NCBI GenBank assembly: GCA_002492525.1
Contig: DKZA01000002.1
Coordinates: 1-50,389, forward strand
DNA length: 50,389 nt
From: Lachnospiraceae bacterium UBA7086
GTDB taxonomy: Bacteria; Bacillota; Clostridia; Lachnospirales; Lachnospiraceae
Direction of reading: 5' to 3'
Both the position numbers and the translations under genes were made by a program. Below the pieces are notes generated by a model that had not been told where the DNA came from, did not search any database, and worked only from the letters and a program-made list of their open reading frames with translations. This document shows positions 8,739 to 17,490 of the stretch, in pieces (position 1 is the stretch's first letter; the number at the start of each line of letters is the position of its first letter).

Positions 8739-10403
8739 TTATAAAATACCAAGATTTTTGCCAAGCAGGATAAAGAAAAATCCCAAAGGCATCCTGGACA
8801 ACTCTGCTTCTCCAATGACCCGAAGCGCCATAAGCAGAAAAATATAAACAAATACCCCTGCCAGGCAGGCAACCAGAACCGTAACCAGATCACCGGCGGC
8901 TTCCACCAACACCATTTGCAGCAAAAAAACGACTACTCCGGATACGCCTGCGGCGATTGCCGGAAAAGCGACGCCCGCTAACCAGTCCTGCCTGTACCTG
9001 ACATATCTGCTGACAAAGAGAAAAGAAAGAGACGCATAGACGCCAAACATAAGAATCAGCGCAACAATCAGCCCGTTTACTCCCAGCAGCAGCTTATGTA
9101 TCAGCAGATAACCGGCTGCCAGGTGAACAAGAGAGGAGATCATAACGGTAAAAAACAATTCCCGGATCATATTCAGTTTGTATAAAAGCTGTGCAAACAA
9201 AAAGGAAAAACCAAACAACAGAATAAGGATTGTTCCTTTCTGCATTGCCGGTACCAGCATTTTGCTGACCTCTTTCGCCGCGATACTGGCCGATTTATTT
9301 CCGTAAGTCAACCGGATTAAGGAGGAAGAAAGCACTGCAAGATAGACCGTAAACGGAAATGCCGTGATACTGAGCCGCCGTACTGCTTTGGCAATTCTAT
9401 CCCGCATAGGACGGTATTCTTCCCTGTCATAAGAACTGTTTATTTTGCCAATCAGCGGATAGACTGCCAGACAGCAAACTGCCGTACCAAGTCCAATTAA
9501 AACGGCAAACCTGCCATAGTAACCGCCCCACTGTCTGGTACGTACATCACCCTGTCCTGTCATATTCATATAATAATTTAAAAACCGCTGATCAAACAAC
9601 ATATACCAATTAGAAAATACAGCAACCAGACAAAGAGGAATCAAGCCTGACAGAATCATCTTTTGAATCGAGTACTGCGTCTCCAGCCGTTTATTCATAT
9701 CCTGTCCCAATCTTCCCCGCAGCGTTACGGAATAGACCGCATAAATTACCAGAAGATATATGGTGGTAATAATCTGGGAGAGCAGCACGCCAAGCATGGC
9801 TCCCAGGGCTCCATAGGCATAAGCATAGGAATCCGACAAAAGAAGCGCCGCCACATTTTCTCCATATTTCTGGAAAGCATTGCCGCATAAAAGAACACAA
9901 ATCACCATGGATATCTTTTCAATATACTGGGAATGTGCCACCAGAACGCCCAGCCCATATCCATTAAAATATCCTCTGAAAGTGCCGATAAATGCCGCAA
10001 AAATAACCGCCGGTGCCGCCGCCAGAAGCGCCATGCGACTTAAGTGTTCCAACACAAGCACATCCGCGATCACTGTGGCCAACACAAGCAGAAGCGCCGC
10101 CGCCAGACAGCTGATTACAAGATCCAGAAAAAAGGCCGCGCGAAACACCTTAGCAGCATTGCGGTAACGCTCCCGCTTCACCCGATAGCGGATGAGTCCT
10201 GACATAGCTCTCGACATACTGTAGGATGTGATCAATGTAATTAAGATAAAAAGTTCAAAGGCAGGTGCAAACAATCCCATTCCTGCATCTCCGATTATAT
10301 TGGCAAGGGGAATCCGCATCATAAGAAGAATCATATAGGAAACGATTCCGGCAGACATGACAATGTGGGTTTTTAAATTTTTCATCATGAATTGTATTCG
10401 CAT
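8739..10403 (-). CDS. Polysaccharide-transporter/MATE-like flippase family membrane protein
   Basis: A 554-residue polytopic membrane protein with roughly 12-14 hydrophobic helices, starting with VMSAGIVSYMILLMMRIPLANIIGDAGMGLFAPAFE. The pattern of an N-terminal GDAGMGLF segment, a conserved FRGYFNGYG loop near residue 145, and a YILLMALRVIGEAEL-like end resembles the MOP superfamily (SpoVB/Wzx/MurJ relatives), which flip lipid-linked sugars. Whether it is SpoVB itself is uncertain; sequence identity to SpoVB cannot be judged here. Start 10403 has GAGG about 10 bases upstream, within the end of ybeY, 6 bases away, so it is translated from the ybeY transcript. No clear terminator follows (8645-8738). 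Confidence 0.75.
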   Translation of the reverse strand: MRIQFMMKNLKTHIVMSAGIVSYMILLMMRIPLANIIGDAGMGLFAPAFELFILITLITSYSMSRAMSGLIRYRVKRERYRNAAKVFRAAFFLDLVISCLAAALLLVLATVIADVLVLEHLSRMALLAAAPAVIFAAFIGTFRGYFNGYGLGVLVAHSQYIEKISMVICVLLCGNAFQKYGENVAALLLSDSYAYAYGALGAMLGVLLSQIITTIYLLVIYAVYSVTLRGRLGQDMNKRLETQYSIQKMILSGLIPLCLVAVFSNWYMLFDQRFLNYYMNMTGQGDVRTRQWGGYYGRFAVLIGLGTAVCCLAVYPLIGKINSSYDREEYRPMRDRIAKAVRRLSITAFPFTVYLAVLSSSLIRLTYGNKSASIAAKEVSKMLVPAMQKGTILILLFGFSFLFAQLLYKLNMIRELFFTVMISSLVHLAAGYLLIHKLLLGVNGLIVALILMFGVYASLSFLFVSRYVRYRQDWLAGVAFPAIAAGVSGVVVFLLQMVLVEAAGDLVTVLVACLAGVFVYIFLLMALRVIGEAELSRMPLGFFFILLGKNLGIL

Positions 10404-10409
10404 TGCTGT

Positions 10410-10910
10410 TTATCCTCGTGTAATATGAAGTCTCTTGAGCACTTCTTCCTGTTTTTCTTCCATCACGGCTGCATCCGCAGACTCTACATGATCATAGCCG
10501 CACAGATGAAACATACTATGTGCGGTCAGAAACGCAAATTCCCGAAGCAGACTGTGACCATACGCTTTCGCTTGTTCCTGTATACGGTCCACAGACAAAA
10601 TAATATCACCCAGCAGAAGTTCCCCGCTGTCTAAGTCGAAACAGTCCGCCTCATTTTCCTTTGCAAAATCAAAATCGCCGGCCGTTTCAAAGAAGAGATT
10701 GGGAAATGACAAAACGTCCGTTTCCTGATCTATATTTCTGTAATTTTTATTGTATTCCCGGATGCCTTCGTTATCTGTTATGAGGAGATTCACCGAAGTC
10801 TCATAAGGACAGTTTTCCATTTCCATGACCTGTTCCATGATCCGATCCACCAATTCTTTACAATCAAACGTAAAAACAACTTCGGTTTCATTCTCAACGT
10901 AAGAAGTCAT
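10410..10910 (-). CDS. ybeY: Endoribonuclease YbeY (16S rRNA maturation)
   Basis: A 166-residue zinc-dependent RNase involved in 16S rRNA 3' processing and ribosome quality control. The metal-binding signature H-x3-H-x5-H is intact (HSMFHLCGYDH, about residues 131-141). Upstream are the family motifs NYRNIDQETDVLSFPN and GDIILSVDRIQEQA. It overlaps the upstream HD-protein gene by 17 bases, implying translational coupling. This is the conserved phoH-(HD)-ybeY order known from Bacillus and many Firmicutes. Confidence 0.96.
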   Translation of the reverse strand: MTSYVENETEVVFTFDCKELVDRIMEQVMEMENCPYETSVNLLITDNEGIREYNKNYRNIDQETDVLSFPNLFFETAGDFDFAKENEADCFDLDSGELLLGDIILSVDRIQEQAKAYGHSLLREFAFLTAHSMFHLCGYDHVESADAAVMEEKQEEVLKRLHITRG

Positions 10911-12099
10911 AATAAAGTTTCTCCTGAATAAAAATGCGTTTCATTTCGTGAAGCTGCGCTAAGGAAATCTCGTTGCCCCACAGTTCATCTGTCTCAAATT
11001 TCTTCTGAAATACCGTATCGATCAACTGCTCATAATCCAGTTCCGCTTTGGGATCTTTGTCGAACAGATATAAGATGGAGGAAACGATGCAGTCTGCAAA
11101 AAGCACCACGATGGTCTCCTTCGATACCACTTTGGAATTTGTATCCACATATTCTTTCAAAATACTCTTGGTCTTAGGCGGGAAATGATATTCATCGCAG
11201 ATTGCAGCCACATTCTCCCAGGTGTTTTCTCCCCGCAGCATGCCGATTCTATGATAATATCCGCAGGCTTTTACCGCAGCATCATCGATCTCCAGACTCT
11301 TGGCAATCTTATCGCCCAGGTAAGCCGTATGAATGGCATGATAGTACTCTTCCTTGGATTTTTCTTTCAGCTGCACTAAAAGGGGACATTCCGGATCGTT
11401 TATTTCCATGTATTTTTCCCGATATCTGTGAATGACGGTAGAACTGAACATCTTAAGACTGACCAGCAGCAAAATACAGGAAACCATGAGATTGACAGCC
11501 GGAATCGTAAACTGTCCAATAGACAGTTTGGCATTGACAAACAAAATCACATTGCCCATAAGACATAAGGCCAGTACCAGTATGGAAATCAACAGGGGAA
11601 GACCTACCCTGAAATCATCATCCAAGGTACTGAATACCAGAATCCCGGCCAGTCCGCTGATAAAATACAGCCAGAAAATAGCGTAATCACAGCCGGCAAA
11701 ATTGACGGCCAAAAGCAGGCACAGGCTGCCCGCCGCAAGCCCGGTCATACCGTTGCTGAATACGCCAAGCAATACAAAAATGACTAAAAAAGGCCATCCC
11801 GATACGGGAAGATACGGCAAAGATGCGGCGACGCACAGACTGAGCAGATACATCAAGGCAAACCTGCCATAACGCCCCTCATTATGATAGATAAAGAACC
11901 CGTTGATTTCACTCAAAACAAAAGAAAAAATCACGGCGCCCGTTCCCGCAAGGATCATCACCACATTACGAAGCAGTAAATCCGGCTTGTTCTGATGCAA
12001 CAGACAGCCAAGATAGGTGATACCGCCGGCAGCGATAAACATCAATGTAAATATCAATATTCTCTTCCATACATTTTTCTTATTTTTTCCCACGTTCAT
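10894..12099 (-). CDS. Truncated PgpH-like membrane protein with degenerate HD domain
   Basis: About 401 residues from the ATG at 12099 (AGGA 3 bases before its ACT-ATG context); an upstream in-frame ATG at 12156 would overlap phoH by 77 bases. The N-terminal half holds about 6-7 membrane helices (about 12-220). The cytosolic part aligns with the HD phosphodiesterase of PgpH/YqfF, which hydrolyses c-di-AMP, and the position between phoH and ybeY is where pgpH sits. Key differences are visible: the signature YYHDIGK reads YYHRIGM (His283-Arg284), the later HxxDG and HH segments are missing or shortened, and only His254 and Asp336 remain. The large extracellular domain before the helices is also absent. 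It is probably not an active phosphodiesterase; regulation or c-di-AMP binding is inference. Confidence 0.82.
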   Translation of the reverse strand: MNVGKNKKNVWKRILIFTLMFIAAGGITYLGCLLHQNKPDLLLRNVVMILAGTGAVIFSFVLSEINGFFIYHNEGRYGRFALMYLLSLCVAASLPYLPVSGWPFLVIFVLLGVFSNGMTGLAAGSLCLLLAVNFAGCDYAIFWLYFISGLAGILVFSTLDDDFRVGLPLLISILVLALCLMGNVILFVNAKLSIGQFTIPAVNLMVSCILLLVSLKMFSSTVIHRYREKYMEINDPECPLLVQLKEKSKEEYYHAIHTAYLGDKIAKSLEIDDAAVKACGYYHRIGMLRGENTWENVAAICDEYHFPPKTKSILKEYVDTNSKVVSKETIVVLFADCIVSSILYLFDKDPKAELDYEQLIDTVFQKKFETDELWGNEISLAQLHEMKRIFIQEKLYYDFLR

Positions 12100-13090
12100 A
12101 GTTCCTGTTTCTCTGTTTTTCGGTATGTCTTGCTTCTCTTGCCTCATAATCATCATAAGCTTTCACAATCTTTTGTACCAACGGATGCCTTACCACATCC
12201 TTACTGGACAATTTGCAAAAAGCAATGTCATCTATTCTGGACAGTACTCTGGCTGCCACATCAAGCCCTGACTTGGTATCCGGCGCAAGATCTTTCTGGG
12301 AAGCATCCCCGGTGATCACTACCTTGGAGCCGAAGCCGATACGGGTCAGGAACATCTTCATCTGGGCGGGCGTGGTATTTTGTGCCTCATCCAGAATAAT
12401 ATACGCATTATCCAGCGTTCTGCCCCGCATATAGGCAAGGGGCGCCACCTCGATCAGTCCTTTCTCCGTATTCCTTGCAAAACTTTCCGCACCCATAATC
12501 TGATACAGTGCATCATAGAGCGGCCGCAGGTAAGGATCTACTTTACTCTGTAAGTCACCGGGCAAAAATCCCAGTTTCTCACCGGCTTCAATGGCCGGTC
12601 TGGTAAGGATGATCCTGCTCACCTCATTATTTTTGAAAGCAGTTACGGCCATAGCCATGGCCAGATACGTCTTACCGGTACCTGCCGGGCCGATCCCGAA
12701 CACGATCATATGATCCCGAATGGCATCCACATAATGTTTTTGACCAAGTGTCTTTGGTTTAACAGGTTTACCGCTTACAGTGTGACAGATACAGTCGCTG
12801 TCCATCTCAAGCAGCATATCTTCCTGATGTTCTCTGCCAAGTTCTATGGCGTATTCTATATTTTGTTCTTCCAAGATATTTCCTCTCTCTGACAGGAGCA
12901 ACAGATCTTGCACAATACGGACTGCCTGTTCTACTGCTTCCTTCCCGCCGCTTATACGCACAGCCCCGTCTCTGTTTATGATCATGACACCCAGATCATC
13001 TTCCATTTTTTTGATATGCGCGTCATATTCCCCAAACAGATTCTGCATGTGCACTACAGGCACATCTATGCTGACGGTATATTCTCCCAT
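12080..13090 (-). CDS. phoH: PhoH-like P-loop ATPase
   Basis: 336 residues. An N-terminal KH-like region (about 1-90) precedes the PhoH ATPase domain. Walker A is GPAGTGKT (134-141) and Walker B lies in the motif IILDEAQNTTPAQMKMFLTR, followed by VVITGDASQKDL, the classic PhoH/RecD-like helicase signatures. It is cytosolic, and in the family it is linked to RNA metabolism together with YbeY. The C-terminal tail is basic (RHTEKQRNRNYERGKK) and overlaps the next gene by about 20 bases. It is 29 bases downstream of yqfD. The start is preceded by AAAGG at rather long spacing. Confidence 0.95.
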   Translation of the reverse strand: MGEYTVSIDVPVVHMQNLFGEYDAHIKKMEDDLGVMIINRDGAVRISGGKEAVEQAVRIVQDLLLLSERGNILEEQNIEYAIELGREHQEDMLLEMDSDCICHTVSGKPVKPKTLGQKHYVDAIRDHMIVFGIGPAGTGKTYLAMAMAVTAFKNNEVSRIILTRPAIEAGEKLGFLPGDLQSKVDPYLRPLYDALYQIMGAESFARNTEKGLIEVAPLAYMRGRTLDNAYIILDEAQNTTPAQMKMFLTRIGFGSKVVITGDASQKDLAPDTKSGLDVAARVLSRIDDIAFCKLSSKDVVRHPLVQKIVKAYDDYEAREARHTEKQRNRNYERGKK

Positions 13091-13119
13091 AATTTTGATA
13101 TCGCCTTTCCAAAGTACAG

Positions 13120-14364
13120 CTATTGAGCCGTTTCTTCTTCCCCTATCTGCTCTTCTACAGGTTCTGTACTGGTGGGCACCAGTTCTACTGCCGACTCTTC
13201 AAGCTGCATATGGGCAATCAACACCCATTTTGTATCATTCTTTTTTATTGTAACATTTTTTCCGGCAATTTGTACCCCTTTTTCCTCTAAAGTTGAGATA
13301 ATTTTATCCCATTCCTCCTGCATTAACGTTTTCATCTCTTCTTCCGTATGCTTTTGTTCTATGATTTCGTACTCCCTTACGGTTTTATGACCATAAGAAA
13401 TGGGAAGATATAAATGATCCAGGAGTTTTACCTGTTTTTTCTCCTCACTGCTGTCATAGGATTGATAGGGAATTTTTCTGATCCGCAGACTCCATTCCCG
13501 GTCTCCGGTTCCTAATACATAGATATTTTCCTGCGCTCCGGTATAACGCTTTTCTTCATAGGCCGTATTTTTTTCCACCCGTATATCTTCTCCATATCGC
13601 AGGATAATATCTGCATCTGATTCTACAAACTGATATCTGCGCACTGTGGCGTCCTCGTTATAGACCGGTACGGCACCACTTACCAGAATGTCTCCTTTTT
13701 CGACAGTATCTCCAAGAGATACCTGAGGCACACCGCTTCTGGTGATGATATAAGATACCGTACCTGACCGGGCTGCGATCAGATCCATTCCTTCTCCTGC
13801 CTGTGTTTGACCGGTCTGGTCATATTCTGGCATCTCATTTTCTTTAATATGGACTAAGAGTGTTGTACCATTTAGCTGTACAGAGGTCCAGGTGATCAAA
13901 TCATAATCTTCCCGAAGCGACCGTTCCAAATCTTCTATCTTCAGTTTGCTCTTTTTCATGGCAGTATGGACGCCCTGGGATGCAAGATAATCTAACAACA
14001 CATCTTCCGTCAGGGCAAAATTCCCTTCAATCTGAATATTCCAGATATACCCGGAAGTCAAAATCCAGAATACCATACAGGCCATCAGCCCGATCACAAA
14101 GATCTTTCGGCGGTACATTCTGGACACAAAAAAAGGCAGTCCATATCTTTGTAAGACGGCCGCCCTGGTTCCTGTCTTCTTGAGCAGCGGCTTTAGCGCA
14201 AAAAAGCCCTGCACGCTGATATTCATGGTATGATAATCACCGTGGTCCTTAATCCCCCAGACTAAAATATCATGATTGCCGCAAAGATTCAGAAGACGTT
14301 CCGTGGAATATCCCCACACTTTGATCGTCACATAGCCCTTGATATACTGTATCCAATGAAGCAT
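13120..14364 (-). CDS. yqfD: Sporulation protein YqfD
   Basis: 414 residues. In Bacillus yqfD lies next to yqfC and is expressed in the mother cell under sigma-E. Visible: an N-terminal cytosolic part (about 1-85) with GYVTIKVWGYSTERLLNLC, one strong membrane helix about 88-110 (IFVIGLMACMVFWILTSGYI), then an extracytoplasmic region beginning NIQIEGNFALTEDVLLDYLA, a FtsQ/POTRA-like pattern described for this family. The tail is acidic. The start has AAGGAGG 5 bases upstream (strong). It is 13 bases after yqfC. The exact role in spore formation is not established. Confidence 0.9.
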   Translation of the reverse strand: MLHWIQYIKGYVTIKVWGYSTERLLNLCGNHDILVWGIKDHGDYHTMNISVQGFFALKPLLKKTGTRAAVLQRYGLPFFVSRMYRRKIFVIGLMACMVFWILTSGYIWNIQIEGNFALTEDVLLDYLASQGVHTAMKKSKLKIEDLERSLREDYDLITWTSVQLNGTTLLVHIKENEMPEYDQTGQTQAGEGMDLIAARSGTVSYIITRSGVPQVSLGDTVEKGDILVSGAVPVYNEDATVRRYQFVESDADIILRYGEDIRVEKNTAYEEKRYTGAQENIYVLGTGDREWSLRIRKIPYQSYDSSEEKKQVKLLDHLYLPISYGHKTVREYEIIEQKHTEEEMKTLMQEEWDKIISTLEEKGVQIAGKNVTIKKNDTKWVLIAHMQLEESAVELVPTSTEPVEEQIGEEETAQ

Positions 14365-14377
14365 TACACCCTCCTTA

Positions 14378-14677
14378 TCAGAAATATTTCACGGTATCTA
14401 TGGTACCACTGATTTTCATGTCTTCGTTGGTGTAATAGTCTATGGACAGCTGTTTCCCCTCAAAGCATATCTTGCAATTTTTGCCTTGTAAGACGATAGA
14501 CTCTGTGGTGTATTCCAGAATCCCTTTATAGTTTTCGATGAAAGCTTCTCTGTTTCCCGTTATGGTCACAATAGCGGCCCCAAGCATCGTATCTTTGGGG
14601 AGTTTCAAAGATTCCACAATCAGTTCTCTGGAATCGGATAAAGTTTTAAATGGCGGCCGTTTATGATTTCTTTTCAT
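14378..14677 (-). CDS. yqfC: Sporulation protein YqfC (YabP/YqfC family)
   Basis: A 99-residue protein with the family pattern: basic N-terminus, then LPKDTMLGAAIVTITGNREA, then the central IENYKGILEYTTESIVL and a C-terminal LSIDYYTNEDMKISGTI. YabP/YqfC proteins act in spore-coat or early sporulation stages. The only in-frame start near the family N-terminus is the ATG at 14677, yet no Shine-Dalgarno sequence precedes it; a sigma-E-like -10 (CATATAGT) ends five bases upstream. A leaderless message is one explanation. It is followed closely by yqfD. A dispersed hairpin repeat (14711-14738) lies between it and pdp. Confidence 0.88.
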   Translation of the reverse strand: MKRNHKRPPFKTLSDSRELIVESLKLPKDTMLGAAIVTITGNREAFIENYKGILEYTTESIVLQGKNCKICFEGKQLSIDYYTNEDMKISGTIDTVKYF

Positions 14678-14682
14678 GGTAC

Positions 14683-14712
14683 ACTATATGTCAGAATTCC
14701 TGATTTCATACC
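14683..14712 (-). promoter_or_regulatory. Candidate sigma-E-like promoter of yqfC-yqfD
   Basis: On the minus strand, GGTATGA (14706-14712), 15 bases, CATATAGT (14683-14690). The Bacillus sigma-E -10 is CATACAAT-like (6 of 8 match) and the -35 is ATA-centred. yqfC is a sigma-E gene in Bacillus, which favours the call. Against it: transcription would start at or next to the ATG, leaving no leader. Confidence 0.3.
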
Positions 14713-14738
14713 AAAAGTAAATTTGCTTCGCAGCTAAC
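14711..14738 (-). repeat. Dispersed intergenic hairpin repeat, copy A (short)
   Basis: On the minus strand this reads GTTAGCTGCGAAG then CAAATTTACTTTTGG. It shares TGCGAAGCAAATTTACTTTT with copy B at 28981 and, with a few changes, with copy C at 34109. It lies between the stop of pdp and the start of yqfC. Only the 3' module is present; the stem is largely decayed compared with copy B. Confidence 0.6.
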
Positions 14739-14739
14739 G

Positions 14740-16047
14740 TCATTCCATTACCGTTCCTTTGATCAAAGACTGTCTTCTGCTCTTTTCTGCGGTGATGTGA
14801 TACGCTTTCAGGAAACGCTCTTTTGCCATCTCAAGTTTCTGAGGATCATTGGCATAAATAGAAGCCAGAGACTCCCCAGGCGCTACCGGATCTCCAGTTT
14901 TTTTGTGCAGGATAAGACCCACCGACAGATCGATTTTACTTTCCTTCGTCTCTCTGCCGCCGCCCAGAAGCAAAGAACAGATTCCAATCTCTTCACAGTC
15001 TATTCTTTGGACATAACCCGACTCTTGGGCTGTAATTTCTTCTATGATGTCAGCTTGCGGAAGAAGGGATGGATCTTGCACCGCCGCCGGATCTCCTCCC
15101 TGCGCTTTTACAAACATGGCAAGTTTTTCCAATGCGCTTCCGTCCTCGATAACCCCGTGAAGCATTTTTCTGGCTTCTTCTTCCTCCTGTGCCTTGCCGC
15201 CTGCCATCAGCATATAAGATCCCAGCGTCATACATAATTCCGTAAAATCGGAAGGCCCCTGTCCTTTCAAAGTCGCAATCGCTTCTTGCACTTCCAAGGC
15301 ATTACCAACCGCACAACCCAATGGCTGATCCATATCAGACACCACTGCGATTGTTTTCCTGCCCGCTCTGTTGCCAATGGCGACCATTTCTTTTGCAAGA
15401 GCAAAGGCATCTTCTTCCTTTTTCATAAAAGCTCCGCTGCCGGTCTTCACATCCAACACTATGGCATCTGCCCCTGAAGCCAGTTTTTTACTCATAATGG
15501 AGCTGGCAATTAAGGACATATTATCCACTGTGGCGGTTACGTCCCGCAGAGCATAAAGTTTCTTATCAGCCGGCGCAATGTCCAGCGTCTGGCCCATAAT
15601 GGATATGCCGATCTCATTGACCTGTCTTAAGAATTGCTGCGCCGTAATACCGGTTGAAAATCCTGCAAAGCTCTCCAGTTTATCTATGGTTCCTCCGGTA
15701 TGACCCAGCCCTCTGCCGCTCATCTTGGCAATCTTTACTCCACAGGCCGCTACCATCGGGGTAAGAGCTATGGATGTTTTATCACCCACACCGCCGGTGG
15801 AGTGTTTGTCTACTTTTACACCCTGAATCCCGCTTAAATCCATCATATCCCCGCTATGTGCCATAGCCATGGTGAGCGCCACAGTCTCCGCCTCAGTCAT
15901 CCCTCTGAAATAGATTGCCATCATCATGGCGGACATCTGATAATCCGGTATTCTGTCCGCCGTATATTCGGAAACCATATAATTGATTTCCTCTTCCGTC
16001 AGGATACCGCCATTCCTTTTTTTCATGATAAGATCATACATTCTCAT
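14740..16047 (-). CDS. pdp: Pyrimidine-nucleoside phosphorylase
   Basis: 435 residues; reversible phosphorolysis of uridine, thymidine and deoxyuridine to base and (deoxy)ribose-1-phosphate. Family motifs: start MRMYDLIMKKRNGG, VDKHSTGGVGDKTSIALTP (the phosphate-binding segment), KMSGRGLGHTGGTIDKLES, and SIMSKKLASGADAIVLDVKTG. The ATG at 16047 has GAGGA about 6 bases upstream and gives the standard N-terminus; the longer open frame to 16143 would overlap rlmH and is rejected. It lies 31 bases after rlmH. The C-terminal domain (LHKKTGDPVAPGESLASIYA) is complete. Confidence 0.95.
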   Translation of the reverse strand: MRMYDLIMKKRNGGILTEEEINYMVSEYTADRIPDYQMSAMMMAIYFRGMTEAETVALTMAMAHSGDMMDLSGIQGVKVDKHSTGGVGDKTSIALTPMVAACGVKIAKMSGRGLGHTGGTIDKLESFAGFSTGITAQQFLRQVNEIGISIMGQTLDIAPADKKLYALRDVTATVDNMSLIASSIMSKKLASGADAIVLDVKTGSGAFMKKEEDAFALAKEMVAIGNRAGRKTIAVVSDMDQPLGCAVGNALEVQEAIATLKGQGPSDFTELCMTLGSYMLMAGGKAQEEEEARKMLHGVIEDGSALEKLAMFVKAQGGDPAAVQDPSLLPQADIIEEITAQESGYVQRIDCEEIGICSLLLGGGRETKESKIDLSVGLILHKKTGDPVAPGESLASIYANDPQKLEMAKERFLKAYHITAEKSRRQSLIKGTVME

Positions 16048-16078
16048 AATTTTCCTCTTTTCCGCAGCACTTTTGTGC

Positions 16079-16558
16079 TTACTTATGATATGGCTCTCCA
16101 TGTATAATCCGATAAGCCCGATATATCTGTTCCAACAAAACAACCCGCATCAGCTGGTGCGGGAACGTCATTTTAGAAAAGCTGACCGCCAGGTCAGCCT
16201 TCTTGCATACTTGAGAATGAAGGCCCAGAGAGCCGCCGATTATAAACTGTATATGACTGATGCCGGAAGTCTGCATTTTATCGATGGTATGCGCAAATTC
16301 CCCGGAATCATACATTCTTCCTGTAATCTCCAGAGTCACAACACAGGCATCCTCTTTGAGAAGTTTTAAAATTCGGCCGGCTTCTTTTTTCCGAATTATT
16401 TCCTCTTCCGCTTCCGATGCATTATCCGGCGTCTTCTCATCATCCACCTGTAAAATTTCTATTTTACAATACCGGCCAAGCCTTTTCACATATTCCGCCA
16501 CCGCATCGCGGTAGAAACTCTCCTTCAGCCTGCCCACTGCTATTATCGTAATCTTCAT
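16079..16558 (-). CDS. rlmH: 23S rRNA (pseudouridine-1915-N3) methyltransferase
   Basis: 159 residues, the family's usual length. It methylates pseudouridine 1915 of 23S rRNA using SAM, a SPOUT-class (knotted) enzyme. Seen: start MKITIIAVGRLKE, the knot region HIQFIIGGSLGLHSQV and MTFPHQLMRVVLLEQIYRAY, and the canonical ending RIIHGEPYHK. It starts 2 bases after the stop of the preceding zinc-ribbon gene, suggesting coupling. Confidence 0.97.
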   Translation of the reverse strand: MKITIIAVGRLKESFYRDAVAEYVKRLGRYCKIEILQVDDEKTPDNASEAEEEIIRKKEAGRILKLLKEDACVVTLEITGRMYDSGEFAHTIDKMQTSGISHIQFIIGGSLGLHSQVCKKADLAVSFSKMTFPHQLMRVVLLEQIYRAYRIIHGEPYHK

Positions 16559-16560
16559 TT

Positions 16561-17388
16561 CTACTCGTACAATTTCTGATAATACTCGTCTACAAAATGC
16601 TCCACAAATGCTTCGTCCAGATTCATAAACTTATCATTGATCAATTCTTTCATCTTCTCAGCACGGATAAAGTATCTTTGTTCTTCCGACATTTCCTCAC
16701 CATGGAACAATTCACTGTCCAGTTCTGCGGCATGTAAATTGGCTTCACTCCATCTGGTCATCTCCGCAAGTAAAGAATCTTCGGTTTTTGCCTTGACAAA
16801 TAAGACTTTGGAACTTCGCATGGACAAAATACCAAAAACAATAAACAGTATGAACATGGCGCCCATAATGCCGCATACCAGATATTTGGTAATTCCGCTA
16901 TTGCGATAAAACGGTATCACATTAAAGAAAATCAAAAGCACCGCCACAAATCCAATCCCGCCGACTGCCAGAAGCGCATACGCAGAAGATCTGCTGTCCT
17001 CCGCTTTGGCGGCGCTGTTCTGATAATAGTGATAAGGCTTCTTATCTTCCGCATCATTTTCCGCCAAAGATTCTTTCTCCGGCTCAGGTTCTTCTTCCGC
17101 GGCCTCTTGCTGCAGGAAAACCTGCGCTGCTTTCACGGCATTTTTTCTGTCACAGTCTCGAACAGAAAGTCTGTATATATTTTCTTCCTCGTCCAGTGTA
17201 AGCTTTGTTTCTATCCGAAAATCTCCATAATTTAAAAATTCCTGCAGGCGCTGCATCTTCTCCTGTTCCCCAAATATAAAAGGCTGATAGACCTCTTCTT
17301 CCAGACTGTCCACAAGGGGAACTTTACATTCCGCACAGACCTTGATACCTTCCCGATACTCATTCTTACAAACAGGACACCAGGGCAT
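16561..17388 (-). CDS. Zinc-ribbon membrane protein of unknown function
   Basis: 275 residues. N-terminal zinc ribbon with Cys4, Cys7, Cys18 and Cys21 (CPVCKNEYREGIKVCAEC). Residues about 33-95 form a small domain with a DUF2007-like feel (signal-transducing/ferredoxin-like; uncertain). An acidic linker (EEEPEPEKESLAENDAEDKK) leads to two membrane helices about 136-158 and 166-188, then a charged cytosolic C-terminal part. I do not recognise a named family. The strong Shine-Dalgarno AAGGAGG fixes the start, and a candidate sigma-A promoter lies at 17451-17479. It is coupled to rlmH downstream. Confidence 0.78.
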   Translation of the reverse strand: MPWCPVCKNEYREGIKVCAECKVPLVDSLEEEVYQPFIFGEQEKMQRLQEFLNYGDFRIETKLTLDEEENIYRLSVRDCDRKNAVKAAQVFLQQEAAEEEPEPEKESLAENDAEDKKPYHYYQNSAAKAEDSRSSAYALLAVGGIGFVAVLLIFFNVIPFYRNSGITKYLVCGIMGAMFILFIVFGILSMRSSKVLFVKAKTEDSLLAEMTRWSEANLHAAELDSELFHGEEMSEEQRYFIRAEKMKELINDKFMNLDEAFVEHFVDEYYQKLYE

Positions 17389-17450
17389 AACCGCACCCTC
17401 CTTATCTCATGAATTGGAAAACTTGTCCAAAAAATCAACTGCACGGTTAT

Positions 17451-17479
17451 ATTTTATAATCATTTTGTACGAAATGCAA
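17451..17479 (-). promoter_or_regulatory. Candidate sigma-A promoter of the zinc-ribbon/rlmH/pdp run
   Basis: On the minus strand: TTGCAT (17474-17479), 17 bases, TAAAAT (17451-17456). It lies about 60 bases upstream of the zinc-ribbon gene start, between it and the MORN gene. Confidence 0.5.
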
Positions 17480-17490
17480 CCATATCCGTC

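Noticed and set aside
16048..16143. N-terminal extension of pdp upstream of 16047
   Set aside because: It would overlap rlmH, lacks a ribosome site and does not match the family N-terminus, whereas the ATG at 16047 has GAGGA and the canonical start.
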